From Symsagittifera roscoffensis (Eukaryota > Xenacoelomorpha > Acoela > Convolutidae), in the NCBI RefSeq assembly GCF_963678635.1, contig NW_026970625.1:64001-85089 (forward strand): a DNA stretch of 21,089 nucleotides. Direction: 5' to 3'. Made by a program: the position numbers and the translations under genes. A model generated the notes under the pieces. It saw only the letters and a program-made list of their open reading frames with translations. It had not been told where the DNA came from and searched no databases. Below are positions 8,950-17,770 of this stretch, piece after piece; position 1 is the first letter of the stretch; the number at the start of each line of letters is the position of its first letter.

Positions 8950-9918
8950 TAATTTTTTTTGCATCTAGTATTTTTAAATTTAAATAGATAGGAAAAAAGA
9001 TATAAGGCAAATGAAAATGCAAAACACTTTGTAAAACACTTTGCAAAACACACTTTGCAAAACACAAAATTTTTGCGAGATGGTAAAAAGATTAAACAAT
9101 TTCCTCTTCTGAAATTTTTGAGATCGTTTTTTTTTACAAACTTGATAAAAAACATCACAATTTTTGCATTCATAACGAAAACTTCATCTTATGCTTTTGC
9201 AACTTGCAGTGTTTGTCTTAAAAAATTTCCATTAAATGTTTTTGCTTTTTAAAAAATCATTATACAACTTTTTTCTTGCTCTGTTAATAAATCAAATAAA
9301 TGAAATTTTTACATTTAAGTTTGGTTATATAGAAATCTATTTTTGCTTGTATGTCAATCAAAAAAATCAGAAAACAATGTATTAAGATAGGGAATAGCAC
9401 TCGAAAACAAAAATGTTGCAATTTCTTGGCAATGATTTAAAAAGGTTTTTGCAGTAAAAATTTGCATTTTTGCATTTGCATAAGAAAAAATAAGTTTGGT
9501 TTTTGCTTACGTTTTGTAAGATATCAAGAAAAAAAGTTGCACCAAGCAAAATTTTTTCTCGAAAGTTATACTATACTTGCCAAAAAGTTTTTAGAATTTT
9601 TGCATCTTGAAAGAATGTAACATAATTTTGTTGGTTGAAAAGCATTTGAGATGAAATATAAATATCTTTGACAAGATTCGTTTGAAGAAATATTCAAAAA
9701 GAAACAGAGAAATTGATACGCTCATTATTTACAGAACCATAACCATCAATAAAATTTTGAACCAATCAGATTCATGTTTTCAGTTTTGAGTTTTATCAAT
9801 TTCTGTCTAAAAAAACGGAGCCCAGAGTGTGCGTAGATGCACGTTTTTGATCAGAACTTAGATAATGTTTTTTGAACTTTTTTCGAACGAGTCGTTTCTT
9901 TGATAAACTTGGTGGCAT
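8950..9918. other. Inner right arm without an intact gene
   Basis: This is the mirror of about 6650-7613. It includes a run of AAAACACTTTGC-type 12-13 bp repeats (about 9021-9058), an ATTAAGATAG motif at 9381-9390, a CCAATCAG box at 9762-9769 and TTTTGCA-rich sequence. The minus-strand open stretch at 8949-9173 is repeat-driven. Confidence 0.4.
9021..9058 (+). repeat. Three short AAAACACTTTGC repeats
   Basis: Units start near 9021, 9033 and 9045, each with AAAACAC(AC)TTTG. The left arm has only a loosely similar TTTTGCA-rich counterpart, so this is a small local expansion. Confidence 0.4.
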
Positions 9919-10279
9919 TTATAGCTCCTTTCTATCGTAAATTATGCTTAACACTGCAAATAGGCTAATTGAATATTCCCCACTTGATGTGACAATACTT
10001 GAATAGAACCCGTGTTTGTACAAAGTGTGAAGACAATCAATTTCTTGATATATGTGTTGATATTTGTCTAATCTCTGAGGAATCTGGCTAAGAGATGTTC
10101 CCATTAAAATTAAATGAAACTTGCAACTTTGCAAGGAACAGAAAGAATCGTGAGTAGACAAGCAATAATCTTGGGTTATTTTGTTTTTTTTTGTAAAATT
10201 CGTTGAAAACAGAAATTAAGGACTTGTTATTCTACCCTGCATAAAAACTGGGAAGAGCTTGACACATAGCAGCTGTCAT
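9919..10279 (-). pseudogene. Gene B, right-arm copy, two exons (one stop)
   Basis: On the minus strand exon 1 is 10279-10121 (53 codons, starting MTAAM), the intron is 10120-10075 (46 nt, GTTTCA to CCTCAG) and exon 2 is 10074-9919 (52 codons including the TAA). Both exons are multiples of three and the intron is phase 0. The only lesion I see is a TAG at codon 16, where the left arm has TAT. Exon 2 is fully open and reads into an end of the type IIYDRKEL. The short intron length and U-rich acceptor are typical of Caenorhabditis. The product would be about 104 residues of unknown family. Earlier exons may exist but were not found. Confidence 0.65.
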
Positions 10280-10838
10280 TGAAAAGATTGATTTTTGCTG
10301 ACATTGTTGGATTTTTGTAGTAGTAGTAACGCCTACGCGATTTCCTTATAGGGAAACTTCATACAAAACCTTCCATATTTGGTACTACATCCATTTGACT
10401 CATACTGCTTACTCCCATCTTCCTCTAATCTCAAAATCATTTCTCCCATTTCTCCTCATCTGATCAGTTTGCTCTTCAAAAACGTACTCAAGAAAAATTG
10501 ATAGCCTCAACTACATTGGATTTTCAAAAAACCTAAAAACTGGTGGGAGATTTGTTTGGTTCCAAAGATCCTACAAGGGGACACTATACTTAGAACCGTG
10601 CTTTCAACTATTAAAAATCAATGATTTGGGACAATTTGAAAAGTCTCAACAAGTCTACCTTAGTGAAAAAGATGGAGAAGCAAAATCGGCAATCCGTAAT
10701 GCTGTTATTCACGATGCTGAAAAACTTGGATTGGTACCTATATAGGAAGCCTAATCTGGCAAAGAATCAACTATAGATCAGGAGCTCGATATCTGTACTA
10801 GAGTATTTAAAATAGCAACATACAAGACGAGTAGGGTT
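10171..10838 (+). repeat. Tandem duplication, first copy (right arm only)
   Basis: This copy matches about 10851-11450. Shared landmarks include GTAACGCCTACGCGATTTCC (10327 and 11001), the run of CCCAT/TCTCAT words and the gene A core. The left arm has only one copy (about 5770-6390), so the duplication happened in the right arm after the palindrome arose. The unit includes most of gene A and the 5' part of gene B on the other strand. Confidence 0.75.
10485..10838 (+). pseudogene. Gene A, right-arm partial copy (first duplicate)
   Basis: The frame from 10485 keeps the WFQRSYKG, EPCFQLLKINDLGQFEKSQQ and AIRNAVIHDAE blocks, then meets TAG and TAA stops near 10743-10755 and is cut off by the telomere-like seam at 10838. 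It lacks the C-terminal third. It preserves the central block that the second duplicate has lost. Confidence 0.55.
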
Positions 10839-10859
10839 AGGGTTAGGGTTTGGGTTAGG
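10832..10859 (+). repeat. Telomere-like TAGGGT tract at the duplication seam
   Basis: Three TAGGGT units are followed by TTGGGTTAGG. The tract sits exactly between the two copies of the tandem duplication. The Caenorhabditis telomere repeat is TTAGGC, so this is not the native telomere unit. The start of copy one has TTGGGTTA (10171-10178), and the left-arm counterpart of the copy end has AGGGTTTGTG, so GGGTT microhomology plus slippage could explain the tract. Confidence 0.7.
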
Positions 10860-11450
10860 TTTTTTTCGTAAAGTTCGTTGAAAACAGAAAATAAGAACTT
10901 GTTTTTATAGTCTGCATAAAAACTGGGAAGAGCTTCATATATAGCAGCTGTCATTGAGAAGAATGATTCTCGCTGAAACTGGTGGATTTATGTAGAAGCA
11001 GTAACGCCTACGCGATTTCCTTATAGGGAAACTTCGTACGAAACTTTCCATATTTGGTACTACATCAATATGACTCATACTGCTTACTCCCATTTTCATT
11101 TAATCTCGAAAACATTTCTCTCATTTCTCCTCCTTTGATCAATTTGCTCTTCAAAATTGTACTCAAGAAAAGTTGATAGCTCCAACTACATTGAATTTTC
11201 AAAAAATCAAAAAAGAGGTTGGAGTTTTGTTTGGTTCCAAAGATCCTACAAGGGGAAACTGTACTTGGAACCGTGCTTTCAACTATTAAAAATAAATGAT
11301 TTGAGACATTTGAGACATTTTGCTCTTATTCACGATGCTGAAAACCTTGGACTCGTACCTATATCTGAAGCCTAATCTGGCAAAGAATCAACTATGGATC
11401 AGGAGCTCGACATCTGTAGTAGAGTATTTGAAATAGCAACATACAAGATG
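10851..11450 (+). repeat. Tandem duplication, second copy (right arm only)
   Basis: This copy begins in the TTGGGTTAGG part of the seam and follows the first copy closely to about 11450, after which the single-copy arm resumes. It has its own deletion in gene A near 11300-11325, where the block containing FEKSQQVYLS is lost and a short GAGACATTT repeat appears. Confidence 0.7.
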
Positions 11451-11720
11451 AGTGTGTGTGTCACAATCAAGAAGTACAGTGTGAACAAGCCTCCCTACAT
11501 TCAGATTCGACTATTCACTGCAAAAGAGAATGAAGCAATGAAAAAAGTTACCTAAATCAACTAAACTTTGAACGAATTCAAACCACAGTCCCAAATTTTC
11601 GGAGAACTTATATTTGTTAATAATTGTAAGCCTCAGTAAGGCTTTGTGATCTTTTGCATGTTTGGTAATTGAATTTTTGTTGGTTCAAAACTATTTTTAC
11701 TCGGTGAAGTGTATATTTAG
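11157..11720 (+). pseudogene. Gene A, right-arm second copy (broken)
   Basis: The frame from 11157 runs through WFQRSYKGKLYLEPCFQLLK, then an internal deletion, then HDAENLGLVPISEA to a TAA at 11373-11375 (AAA in the left arm). The same frame continues through DQELDICSRVFEIATY and RLFTAKENEAMKKV, with further TAA stops at 11553 and 11562, and ends at TAG 11718-11720, equivalent to the left-arm stop at 5501-5499. Its Arg codon CGA stands where the left arm has TGA. The order and orientation match the left arm as a mirror image. Confidence 0.55.
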
Positions 11721-12359
11721 AGCTTTAATATCTGAGGAAAAATCGGACAAACATACAATTTAATCAAAATTGACATAAACACTAGCCATTAATCAAATTA
11801 TTTTCCAGTACTTGTTTAAGAAATTACAGAAAAACTCATTTAAATACTGCTTTCATGAAAATTTATCTAAACTTTGTCCTATTTCAACAAAATTACAAAC
11901 AAGATTGTATATTCAGTTGAAATCATTATGACAATTTTTTTTTGATTTTCATTGGCTGTTTTCATTTTTTTTGCCCTATTATGAGGTTTTTATAGGCTAC
12001 ATGATTTTTTTGTGGTATACTTCTTGGTAATTTCGTCTTTCACTGGTTAGAAATAGAACAAATCGAAAAATTTTTGCTCGAAGTTTCAAAACTTGAATTG
12101 AGTATCGAAAAAACAATATAAGCCAGACTAGAAACCTCAGTTATCTCACCAAAAAGTAAAATTTATTATGTTAGTTGTGTTAAAAAAGTTCAAAAAAGTT
12201 TGGTTGATTAGGAAGTTTCATAAACATTGTTTGGTTCTGATCTACAAAGTTTTTCAAAATCCGTGAATACTTCTTTCTGATTGGTTATTATCACAAATAC
12301 TACCTGTGAAGGTATCCCTAATATCAATTTCAAAATTGTTGAAAAAATCATGGAAAGAA
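11721..12359. other. Right arm interval, segment D deleted
   Basis: This is the mirror of about 4320-4625 plus about 5190-5500. The left-arm D segment is absent; the junction lies near 12010-12050, where text matching left 4610-4625 runs into text matching left about 5190. One CTGATTGG box lies at 12277. Confidence 0.5.
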
Positions 12360-12540
12360 GAGTTAATTTTCTGATTGGTTGACATTAAGTTTGTTGAAAG
12401 TTCCATGACTATTGAAGCTCAATTCTGATTGGTTGATATAAGAAAAGATAAAAGTTTCGTTGTAATTAAAGCTCGATTCTGATTGGTTGGTAGCAAAAAT
12501 TTTGAAAGCTCTATTGTTAGATTGGATAATTTCTATTTCA
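12360..12540 (-). repeat. 54-bp tandem repeats, each with a CCAATCAG box (right arm)
   Basis: The complement CTGATTGG starts at 12371, 12425 and 12479 (54-bp steps), with a degenerate copy near 12528 and an extra box at 12277. The 94-bp gap between 12277 and 12371 equals the 4265-4359 gap in the left arm, so the array predates or co-evolved with the palindrome. Confidence 0.7.
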
Positions 12541-15209
12541 GCTAGGCTAAAAAGCATACCCATTTTGATTTTTTTTCACTTTAAAAACATTTGGTTAATA
12601 AGTTTGCTGTTTTTTTTCCAGTTTTCTTTATAGTAGTTTTTACTGAGTCTGAAAAGTCTAAGCATTTGTGATAAATTTAGTCCAAAATTATACAGTGTTT
12701 TCATCACAATACCCGAACTGTCATTTTTGTTTTATTCTAAGGTTTTGGTTGATGATAAAGACAGCAAAACTCGAGTTCAAATTGTCGTGAAGTTTTCCAT
12801 GGAACTCGATCCGAAAACCTTTATTCAACAGTAAAAACTCCCTTGGTTCCAAGCTTGCGGAGACTTTGTTGCGATAAATTTGTGGTAAAAGTGCATAACA
12901 TTCGCTAATGAGTAGTTAAATTTTTGCTTAAATTTTGTAAAATTGGATATTTGTAAAACATCGACTAAACAAAAGGTTTTGTGTAGTTACTATTTTGAGG
13001 TTTTCCTCGTTTAGTGCTTGTAAAATGTTCACAGAATAAAGCGTTTTTAGGCAGATAATGTGGCAGATAATTTTTCAAGTATAAATTTGTTCAAAATGGA
13101 TTAAATTGGTAGATAGTAGATGGATCAGAAACTGAAAAAACGCTAAAATGAGATAGAAACTCAATTTAATTCTTTAGCTAAGAGTTTCGAGATAATTTTA
13201 CTAAAATTTGGCATATAAAGTATACTTTCAGAAAAAATCCGACTCAAAAAATCTCAAAGTTTCAAATTTATGCGTAATTCATTAGAAGATTTTTTTATCA
13301 TTTAATATATTAGGTACTTTATATGAAAAGTCAGATGTTTTGAGGATAAATAATTTGTGAAGTAAACCCAATCCGACATCTTTTGGAAGATGATATGTGA
13401 AGCATAAATCAAAAACTTGCTTTCAAGATCCACATTTCATTATTTTTACTATCGAGTTTTTTGCTTGATAATTAATCTGAAAACTTTACAATTGTTCCAG
13501 TGGGAAACCTGATTTCCTTTGCTTGATCGATTTTTTGAGAAGCGCTCTTTTAAAAATTTTCAGATATTGTAGATGTTAGGGACTAGGTTCTTGCGTATTT
13601 CCGGATGTTTTCGGATTCTAACCAATACAGCTGCTTTTATTTTGTTCTTAATTTGTAAAAATACACCTTTAAATTCTCATTTTTTACTTTTTTGAATGCT
13701 TTAACTAGCAGAAATTCTTTCTCTTTTGGATATTTTTTGGGAAAATTTCCGTCATAAATTTAGAATACAAAGCGATTTAAAAATTATTTTGCAAGAAAAG
13801 TCATAGTTATTGATCCCAAAATTTGTATTTTTGATTGATTAATTTACGACAGCAGTTCAACCAGGGATACTTGAGGAAGATATTCACTCTTTTTATTGTA
13901 CTAATCAGACGGTATCAGTTCTAATTTATCTTCTGCCAGCACATTTTTCGTTCAACTGTAACTTTTTTCCTCCTAAGTTCTCCAGTTCTGACTAATTTTT
14001 TCTTATAGAGTGCATTCAAAAGCGAAAACATGTATTAAGCAGAAAGCAAGAGTAACCTTAAAACCTAAAAACAATCTACGGAAAATCATGAAAATTATGT
14101 TGCAGAAGCACCAGAGAGATAATCATCAGTTATGAAGAAGACTTTGTTGAATTTGAGCCAATATCGAATTATCTTTTGAGAAAATTTTATCCCATTTTTT
14201 TGTCAATTTTAGCAGTTAACTGTTCATTTATTTTCAATGATCTGAAATTGGTAATTATTGACATGACAAAAATTTTCACATGGTGTAATTTTTGTACAAA
14301 TTTGGGTAGTTCATTGAGAAAAAAATGAGGAGCAGTTGAATCATGGAGTTTGATCTAGAAGCTTCGGGAAAAATTGCTCTTAATGTTCATTTGAATTGAA
14401 ATTCCTATTTAAATTCTACCTGAACTCGACAAAAAATCAGTTAATTACCAAAATAAAAGGTTCAAAATGGAAAATTTGATTATTTTTTACCTTACCTTCT
14501 CAAAACTACGATTAATTCCACTGTTTTTTGGAAGTTTCACTATTGATTCTGCTATTATGAGCATTCTTTTTGCATTTTTTTCAGTGTTTAGAGCATCATA
14601 TAACCCTTTTTTTTAGCTCAAATTAAGATACACTCTATCGTATTTTAATATTTTGAGAAAGATTGTGGAAAAATTCATTTTTTTATTCAAAATTTTTTGT
14701 ATGATTGTCTCAACATGATGCCAACTAAATTACAGTCTAAGCTCAACTTTGAAATCTATACATAAAAAAAGGTTTAAAATTAGATCAGAAGCAACAATAA
14801 ATTAGTCAAATTTCTGAGATTTCTGCAATTTTTTTTCCAAAATTTTGACTTTTTTTTTGAAGTTTCAGTAGGTTTAAACTTTGCTTCAAGTAGATAAAAG
14901 AAGTAGATTATCCAATAATTTAGGCGGAACTATAGCTAATCTTATCGTGTTTTGACATTTTTTTGAATTTTTTAAAAGTGTACCCAAAAACTTTTACCAT
15001 TGGCTTACCATGTTCCAAAAAACTATTTGAAAGTCCTTCATTTCACAATCTTCACGTAATTAACCTTTGATATTTACAAATTAGATAAGTCACGCCGAAT
15101 TTTTTGCGCATAAATTAGAAATTTCTACTCAAAAACCGAAAAAATTTTGCGTTTTTTTTACCATTGTTTTACCATCACACAAAGCATAAAACCTTATCAT
15201 TGGTTTTCC
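12541..15209. other. Outer right arm, no gene seen
   Basis: This is the mirror of about 705-4095 without the zinc-finger segment; the joint is near 12620-12650. It is AT-rich, with no long open frame and no RNA gene recognised. Confidence 0.5.
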
Positions 15210-15248
15210 CTACCTTAATACATTGTAGACTCTATTTCCTATCTTAAT
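15210..15248 (-). repeat. Right subterminal ATTAAGATAG pair
   Basis: On the minus strand there is one exact decamer (15239-15248) and one with a single change (15210-15219), at the same 29-bp spacing as at the left end. Confidence 0.55.
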
Positions 15249-15257
15249 ACAAAGCAT

Positions 15258-15302
15258 GGCGGACCGGAAGTCTATAACGTATCTTTATACATGGGGTCCG
15301 CC
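15258..15302. repeat. Right terminal mini-hairpin GGCGGACC / GGTCCGCC
   Basis: GGCGGACC at 15258-15265 and GGTCCGCC at 15295-15302 mirror the left hairpin. The enclosed bases are nearly the same, including the reverse complement of ATGTATAAAGATACG. The pair marks the outer edges of the palindrome. Confidence 0.7.
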
Positions 15303-15346
15303 ATTCTCCCCCACTTTAGCCTCAAGATCTGCTACTAACCAGTATA

Positions 15347-15938
15347 TCACTGAATCTATTGAGACTAAGAGATCGAAGTGTAAAACTGTGAAATTGTATT
15401 AGACACAGGCGTTCCACGAACCTATAGGGCCGACAAAAGATAGCTAGACCAAAAATGAGTGTACCATATCTAAAATTACTGTATTAGAAGGCCACTCTTA
15501 TTCAAACACAGTTAGTAAAGTACAAATATCCACTTGAAATGTCGAATTTAAGTGACTGTTTTATTGATGGCTACAGAGTTGTATATAAAGATCGTGTAAT
15601 TTTTTCATTGATTTATCTTTTTTTATCTTTTTTTTCAAATTTAATGATTATCTACTTATTTTCTTTCACTATTGTTTCAAAATACCTAAACAAACAGAAA
15701 AAATGAGTAACTTATCTCAGTTGTTTAAAATTAAGCAAAAGCACATCGAATTTTTAAACATGACGTAAATTTTTCCTCTGGTTCTCATGAACTTGCCAAA
15801 TTTACTATTTTTTTTTCAATTCACTAGTTTGCAGAGTCTTACTTTTAAAAAAGTTTTAAAAAAGTAGTGCTGTATCGTGTCCACGATCCTAAGCAGGGGG
15901 AGGGAGTCATTCCTAAGGGGGCGGTCCTCACGTAAAGC
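15347..15938. other. Right flank of the palindrome, mostly anonymous
   Basis: This single-copy-looking sequence contains the CFIDGY-like stretch (listed separately) and a GC-richer block at about 15875-15938 that leads into the tandem duplication. No other gene-like frame was seen. Confidence 0.5.
15535..15605 (+). other. Fragment resembling palindrome interior (CFIDGY stretch)
   Basis: TGACTGTTTTATTGATGGCT and the following 35 bp resemble 6804-6862 in the left arm (and its mirror at about 9710-9760): about 41 of 54 positions match by eye. In one frame both read C-F-I-D-G-Y, then V, then R-V, then F-S at the same spacing, which hints at a shared coding ancestor. The stretch is short and AT-rich, so chance is not excluded. 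It could be a fragment of a related element or of a host gene. Confidence 0.3.
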
Positions 15939-16854
15939 AAAAACCAGGAAAATGGTCCTTAGTTTTTTGGAGGACCCTCATCCTAGCATTTTGTAAATGA
16001 AAGCAAATTTCCACCCAAAAAGCAGAAAACCTTCTACGCAGAATCTTGCTAAATTTAGCTTGACAACAAGGGACACGATAGGAAAATCTTTCTAAATTCA
16101 TTTTTGGGGATCTAATATTTGGTCTTGGTCATTTATATGAAAATTATTATTTGTTATGTTTGTTTGGGGCCATTGAACTTTCGACCTAGTTGAAGTTTGT
16201 TAGTGTAGGCAACATATGAAATCACTCTCTAGAGGCGGCTGCCGTTTCTGGGCAATTTATAGCAAAACAAAATTGCAAATTTTGAAATGAAAAAAAAAAG
16301 AAATTAGAGGGAACTTGGTGTACTTAAGATATTGATAACTAACTTATAAAATTTAAAAGGTTTTCAACCATACAAAAATTCAAAGTTCCAAACTGGGGAG
16401 GAACAGTATGCTGTGTTTTTCTAGAGGGGGATGGAAGATTCAATGGGAAAAGGACGAGTGAGAAAAGAAAAGGGGAAAAGAATATGAAAAAAGCACCGAG
16501 CATTTTTACATAACGAAAGGGTTTCCAGTTTTTCATTTGGTTTTTTACCGCCGAAAATTAGACAAGTCTAAAAGTGTCTGCTAGGTATCTTTTTTCTCCA
16601 TTGGCTGACATTTGGGGAGGGGCGCTGGAGAAAAATAATTAAATTGGGAAAAACCGAGTTTCTTCAATTGATTTAGAAATATTTCAAGAAAAGTACACGT
16701 CCATAAAACAAAATTATTATGACAGTTCTAGACGAAGAATTTTCTTCTCTAACTTTTTCTCATTTTTTGTAGCTCTAATGATCTTATTTGCGACTTTTCA
16801 GGTAAGTTGAGACCTTATGGCGGCCTTTTGTATTTTGAATTACTTACTTTTTTT
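15939..16854 (+). repeat. Direct tandem duplication, unit 1 (about 916 bp)
   Basis: This unit matches 16855-17770 at an offset of 916-917 bp with few differences, so it is recent. It begins AAAAACCAGGAAAATGG and ends in TTACTTACTTTTTTT. It includes GGTCCT..AGGACC inverted bases near 15954-15977, a purine-rich tract around 16290 and a candidate 29-nt exon. No convincing coding frame spans it. Confidence 0.9.
16773..16801 (+). other. Candidate 29-nt exon with strong splice sites (unit 1)
   Basis: CATTTTTTGTAG precedes the segment, and it ends TTTTCAG immediately followed by GTAAGTTGAG. Both match Caenorhabditis splice consensus. The TTTTCAG|GTAAGT join could also act as an acceptor and donor back to back, as at recursive splice points. 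No flanking exons were identified. Confidence 0.3.
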
Positions 16855-17770
16855 AAAAACCAGGAAAATGGTCCTTAGTTTTTTGGAGGACCCTCATCCT
16901 AGCATTTTGTAAATGAAAGCAAGTTTCCACCCAAAAAGCAGAAAACCTTCTACGCAGGATCTTGCTAAGTTTGGCGTAACAACAAGAGACACGATAGGAA
17001 AATCTTCTTAATTCATTTTTGGGGATCTAATATTTGGTCTTGGTCCTTTATATGAAAATTATTAATTGTTATGTTTGTTTGGGGCAATTGAACTTTCGAC
17101 CTAGTTGAAGTTTGTTAGTTTAGGCAATATATGAAATCACTCTCTAGAGGCGGCTGCCGTTTCTGGGCAATTTATAGCAAAAAAAAAATTGCAAATTTTG
17201 AAATGAAAAAAAAAAAGAAATTAGAGGGAACTTGGTGTACTTAAGATATTGATAACTAACTTATAAAATTTAAAAGGTTTTCAACCATACAAAAATTCAA
17301 AGTTCCAAACTGGGGAGGAACAGTATGCTGTGTTTTTCTTGAGGGGGATGGAAGATTCAATGGGAAAAGGACAAGTGAGAAAAGAAAAAGGGAAACGAAT
17401 ATGAAAAAAGCACCGAGCATTTTTACATAACGAAAGGGTTTCCAGTTTTTCATTTGGTTTTTTACCGCCGAAAATTAGACAATTCTAAAAGTATCTGCTA
17501 GGTATCTTTTTTCTACATTGGCTGACATTTGGGGAGAGGCGCTGGAGAAAAATATTTAAATTGGGAAAAACCGAGTTTCTTCAATTGATTTAGAAATATT
17601 TCAAGAAAAGTACACGTCCATAAAACAAAATTATTATGACAGTTCTAGACGATAAATTTTCTTCTCTTACTTTTTCTCATTTTTTGTAGCTCTAATGATC
17701 TTATTTGCGACTTTTCAGGTAAGTTGAGACCTTATGGCGGCCTTTTGTATTTTGAATTACTTACTTTTTT
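16855..17770 (+). repeat. Direct tandem duplication, unit 2 (about 916 bp)
   Basis: This is the second copy; its end runs directly into the long TTAC-rich tract. A 65-codon minus-strand frame is kept in both units (16339-16536 and 17256-17453) with two residue changes. Given the overall near identity this says little about selection, so I do not call it a gene. Confidence 0.9.
17690..17718 (+). other. Candidate 29-nt exon with strong splice sites (unit 2)
   Basis: This is the same segment as 16773-16801, 917 bp downstream. The exon bases and both splice sites are unchanged. Confidence 0.3.

Larger units (their letters stand above)
566..15346. mobile_element. Giant palindromic (long inverted repeat) element, decayed
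   Basis: Sequence from about 566 inward reappears as reverse complement from about 15346 inward. Paired landmarks are 621/15302 (GGCGGACC hairpin), 2600/13405, 3490/12810, 4359/12284, 6288/10279, 7657/8904 and 8038/8523. By eye, sampled blocks match at very roughly 85-90%, with many small indels. Each arm carries the same set of decayed genes, here called A, B and C. Inverted termini, internal genes and a central spacer fit a long-palindrome or fold-back DNA transposon. I could not recognise a transposase and saw no clear target-site duplication, so the mobile-element reading is inferred from architecture. The alternative is a genomic inverted duplication. Each arm also carries private insertions, deletions and duplications, which shows the structure is old. 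Confidence 0.8.
8497..15346 (-). repeat. Right arm of the giant inverted repeat
   Basis: This is the reverse-complement copy of the left arm. Its inner end begins just upstream of the gene C ATG at 8523, and homology fades at about 15340-15350. It contains a private tandem duplication (about 10171-11450). It lacks the zinc-finger segment (E) and most of segment D found on the left. Confidence 0.85.

Noticed and set aside
7346-9173. Cys/Phe-rich frames at 7346-7582 (plus) and 8949-9173 (minus)
   Set aside because: They share only a short block between arms and otherwise follow TTTTGCA-type repeats, so coding is unlikely.
10832-10859. Reading the TAGGGT tract as a true chromosome end or native interstitial telomere
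   Set aside because: It is only 28 bp, is not the TTAGGC unit of Caenorhabditis, and is flanked by contiguous arm sequence on both sides.
16339-17453. 65-codon minus-strand frame present in both 916-bp units, with a hydrophobic N-terminal half
   Set aside because: The units are nearly identical, so retention of the frame is expected without selection; no homology, start context or splice evidence supports it.
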